DNA from: Longimicrobium terrae | Lineage (GTDB): Bacteria; Gemmatimonadota; Gemmatimonadetes; Longimicrobiales; Longimicrobiaceae | Direction of reading: 5' to 3' | Length of the DNA stretch: 64,000 nucleotides | Assembly (NCBI RefSeq): GCF_014202995.1 | Contig: NZ_JACHIA010000001.1 | Coordinates: 434,001-498,000, forward strand | Shown: positions 63,058 through 64,000 of the stretch, piece by piece | Numbering within the stretch: the first letter of the stretch is position 1 | Layout of the letters: every line of letters begins with the position of its first letter | The notes under the pieces: generated by a model | Told to the model about the DNA's origin: nothing | The model's database searches: none | What the model saw: only the letters and a program-made list of their open reading frames with translations | Program-made: the position numbers and the translations under genes

Positions 63058-63256
63058 GGCGTCTTGGAAATCCCTTGGCGGGATGCGAAAAACAGGTGCC
63101 GCGCGCCTTTGTTCTGAAAGCACGTGCTCGGGGATCACATAGCTGAGCAGGAGTTGGCCAACGGCAGCGCGGGACCGTGCTCCCACGCTTTCGCCATTTG
63201 CGTCTGGCTGAGAGTCGAAACGTAGCGCTTCTCAATCCCAACGTCCCAGACACCTG

Positions 63257-63820
63257 ATGGCGATCTCCAGAACCCGGGGCTGCGTCTACGCGCTGCTGGG
63301 AACCATGCTGCTCCTGATGGGATCATGCTGGCTCCTGCTCGACGAGATGATGACGGAACGGATCCACACGTACAAACCCGTGGAAGCGGTCGCGCGCGGC
63401 GATCAGGAGGAGCTCGGCTCCCGGTGCTCCAATTTCGAACTGCCGGAAGCGACCGTCTGCATGGAGTGGTTCACGTACGACAACGACGTCATCAACCACC
63501 CTCCCTACAAGCTCACCATCCGGGTCAGCCCCAGGACGACGGATCTCAGGCGCGTGACGGTGGAGGATGTCTCGCTGTCCTCCAGCCGTGGCCGACGCTA
63601 CGCATTCGCGGATTCCATCCGCTTTCCCGTAGCAGTCGGGCTGGACACCATGCGTTCATGGCTGAAGCTGGAGCCGGCCCTGGCCTTTGACCACCGTGGG
63701 GGCGAGACGATCCGGACGCAGACGCGGCTGCGGCTGAGCCTGCCGTCCGGCGACCGGGTGGTCGTGCTCCGCACCCGCTGGGTGCCGACCGTCGTGGAAC
63801 GCTTCAGTCCCATCGTCTGA
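63257..63820 (+). CDS. Single-TM membrane protein, unknown
   Basis: 187 aa. One N-terminal TM segment (about residues 9-28, with a Cys at 24 but no good lipobox) and a soluble domain: CSNFELPEATVCMEWFTYDN, then PYKLTIRVSPRTTDLRRVTV and TRLRLSLPSGDRVVVLRTRW. No family recognised. Confidence 0.62.
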   Translation: MAISRTRGCVYALLGTMLLLMGSCWLLLDEMMTERIHTYKPVEAVARGDQEELGSRCSNFELPEATVCMEWFTYDNDVINHPPYKLTIRVSPRTTDLRRVTVEDVSLSSSRGRRYAFADSIRFPVAVGLDTMRSWLKLEPALAFDHRGGETIRTQTRLRLSLPSGDRVVVLRTRWVPTVVERFSPIV

Positions 63821-63976
63821 TCCGCGGATCGGCGGAGCCGGGTAGCGTTGTCATATCCACGGCCCGCCTGTACCCTTATGCCTGGCCGCACACCCGCCGG
63901 GCGGTCGCGGCGGCCGTCGTGCCCCGGACCGCCCGCTCGTACTCATCGCATTCACGAAACGCCCCTCCTCCATCAA

Positions 63977-64000
63977 ATGCGCATCAGAACCGTACTTTTC
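63977..64000 (+). CDS. Possible start of a further gene
   Basis: ATG at 63977 opens MRIRTVLF, the usual beginning of a signal peptide, and runs off the end of the window. A ribosome site is not obvious. Confidence 0.25.

Overview
The window is a GC-rich (roughly 70 percent) bacterial chromosome segment with no rRNA, tRNA, CRISPR array or insertion sequence that I can recognise. The mix of genes fits a Gemmatimonadota bacterium, most likely Longimicrobium-like. Pointers are many small secreted lipoproteins, a DUF4321 protein beside a polyprenyl synthase, TreS-maltokinase fusions, and small peptides with pinensin-type lanthipeptide leaders. This placement is inference from gene content, not from a marker gene.

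Layout. 0.2-7 kb: a MazEF-like toxin-antitoxin (TA) pair, an outer-membrane protein, a run of small membrane proteins including two tandem paralogs, a BKACE-family enzyme and a secreted VIT-domain protein, all on the minus strand. 7.2 kb: a lanthipeptide-like precursor. 7.4-14 kb: a nitrogen-assimilation block with glutamate synthase large subunit (minus) divergent from amt and a PII gene (plus); the PII T-loop lacks Tyr51. 14.4-16.5 kb: a ParE-type TA pair and a UbiB kinase. 16.9-20.5 kb: a TPR protein, a long-chain polyprenyl diphosphate synthase and DUF4321. 21-31 kb: an EamA transporter, TetR regulator, TyrDC-like decarboxylase, two secreted paralogs, the PHP/CoaE operon, an MBL hydrolase and a CPBP protease. 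31.2-33.5 kb: HigBA-like and YoeB-like TA modules flanking a perfect 142-bp-period tandem duplication. 34-41 kb: a translationally coupled alpha-glucan operon (TreS-maltokinase, GH13, MalQ, SDR).

41-64 kb is accessory DNA: about 35 mostly short, mostly plus-strand genes with unrelated functions. They include an orphan Imm1-like immunity gene, two more lanthipeptide-like precursors, a TRADD-N-associated two-TM protein, a HEPN-like protein, VOC, SRPBCC, YCII, DUF1697, DUF4287, GNAT and RibD-type proteins, many lipoproteins, two frameshifted genes and a duplicated gene fragment. Between 42.6 and 53.3 kb several intergenic stretches share a sequence that resembles integron attC sites. The best site has perfectly complementary ends GCCTAAC and GTTAGGC. 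Two such sites bracket the AT-richer TRADD-N gene exactly as a gene cassette would sit. I read this part as a decayed integron-cassette-like array without an integrase in view.

Two signals merit most attention. The first is the set of three unlinked precursor peptides sharing a leader of the form L-x-L-(4)-L-x-V-x-S/T-F (the third is looser), with no lanthipeptide synthetase in the window. The second is the attC-like array carrying immunity-type genes. A third pattern is that three TA modules have near-consensus promoters with 17-nt spacers placed so close to the start codon that the messages should be leaderless or nearly so.
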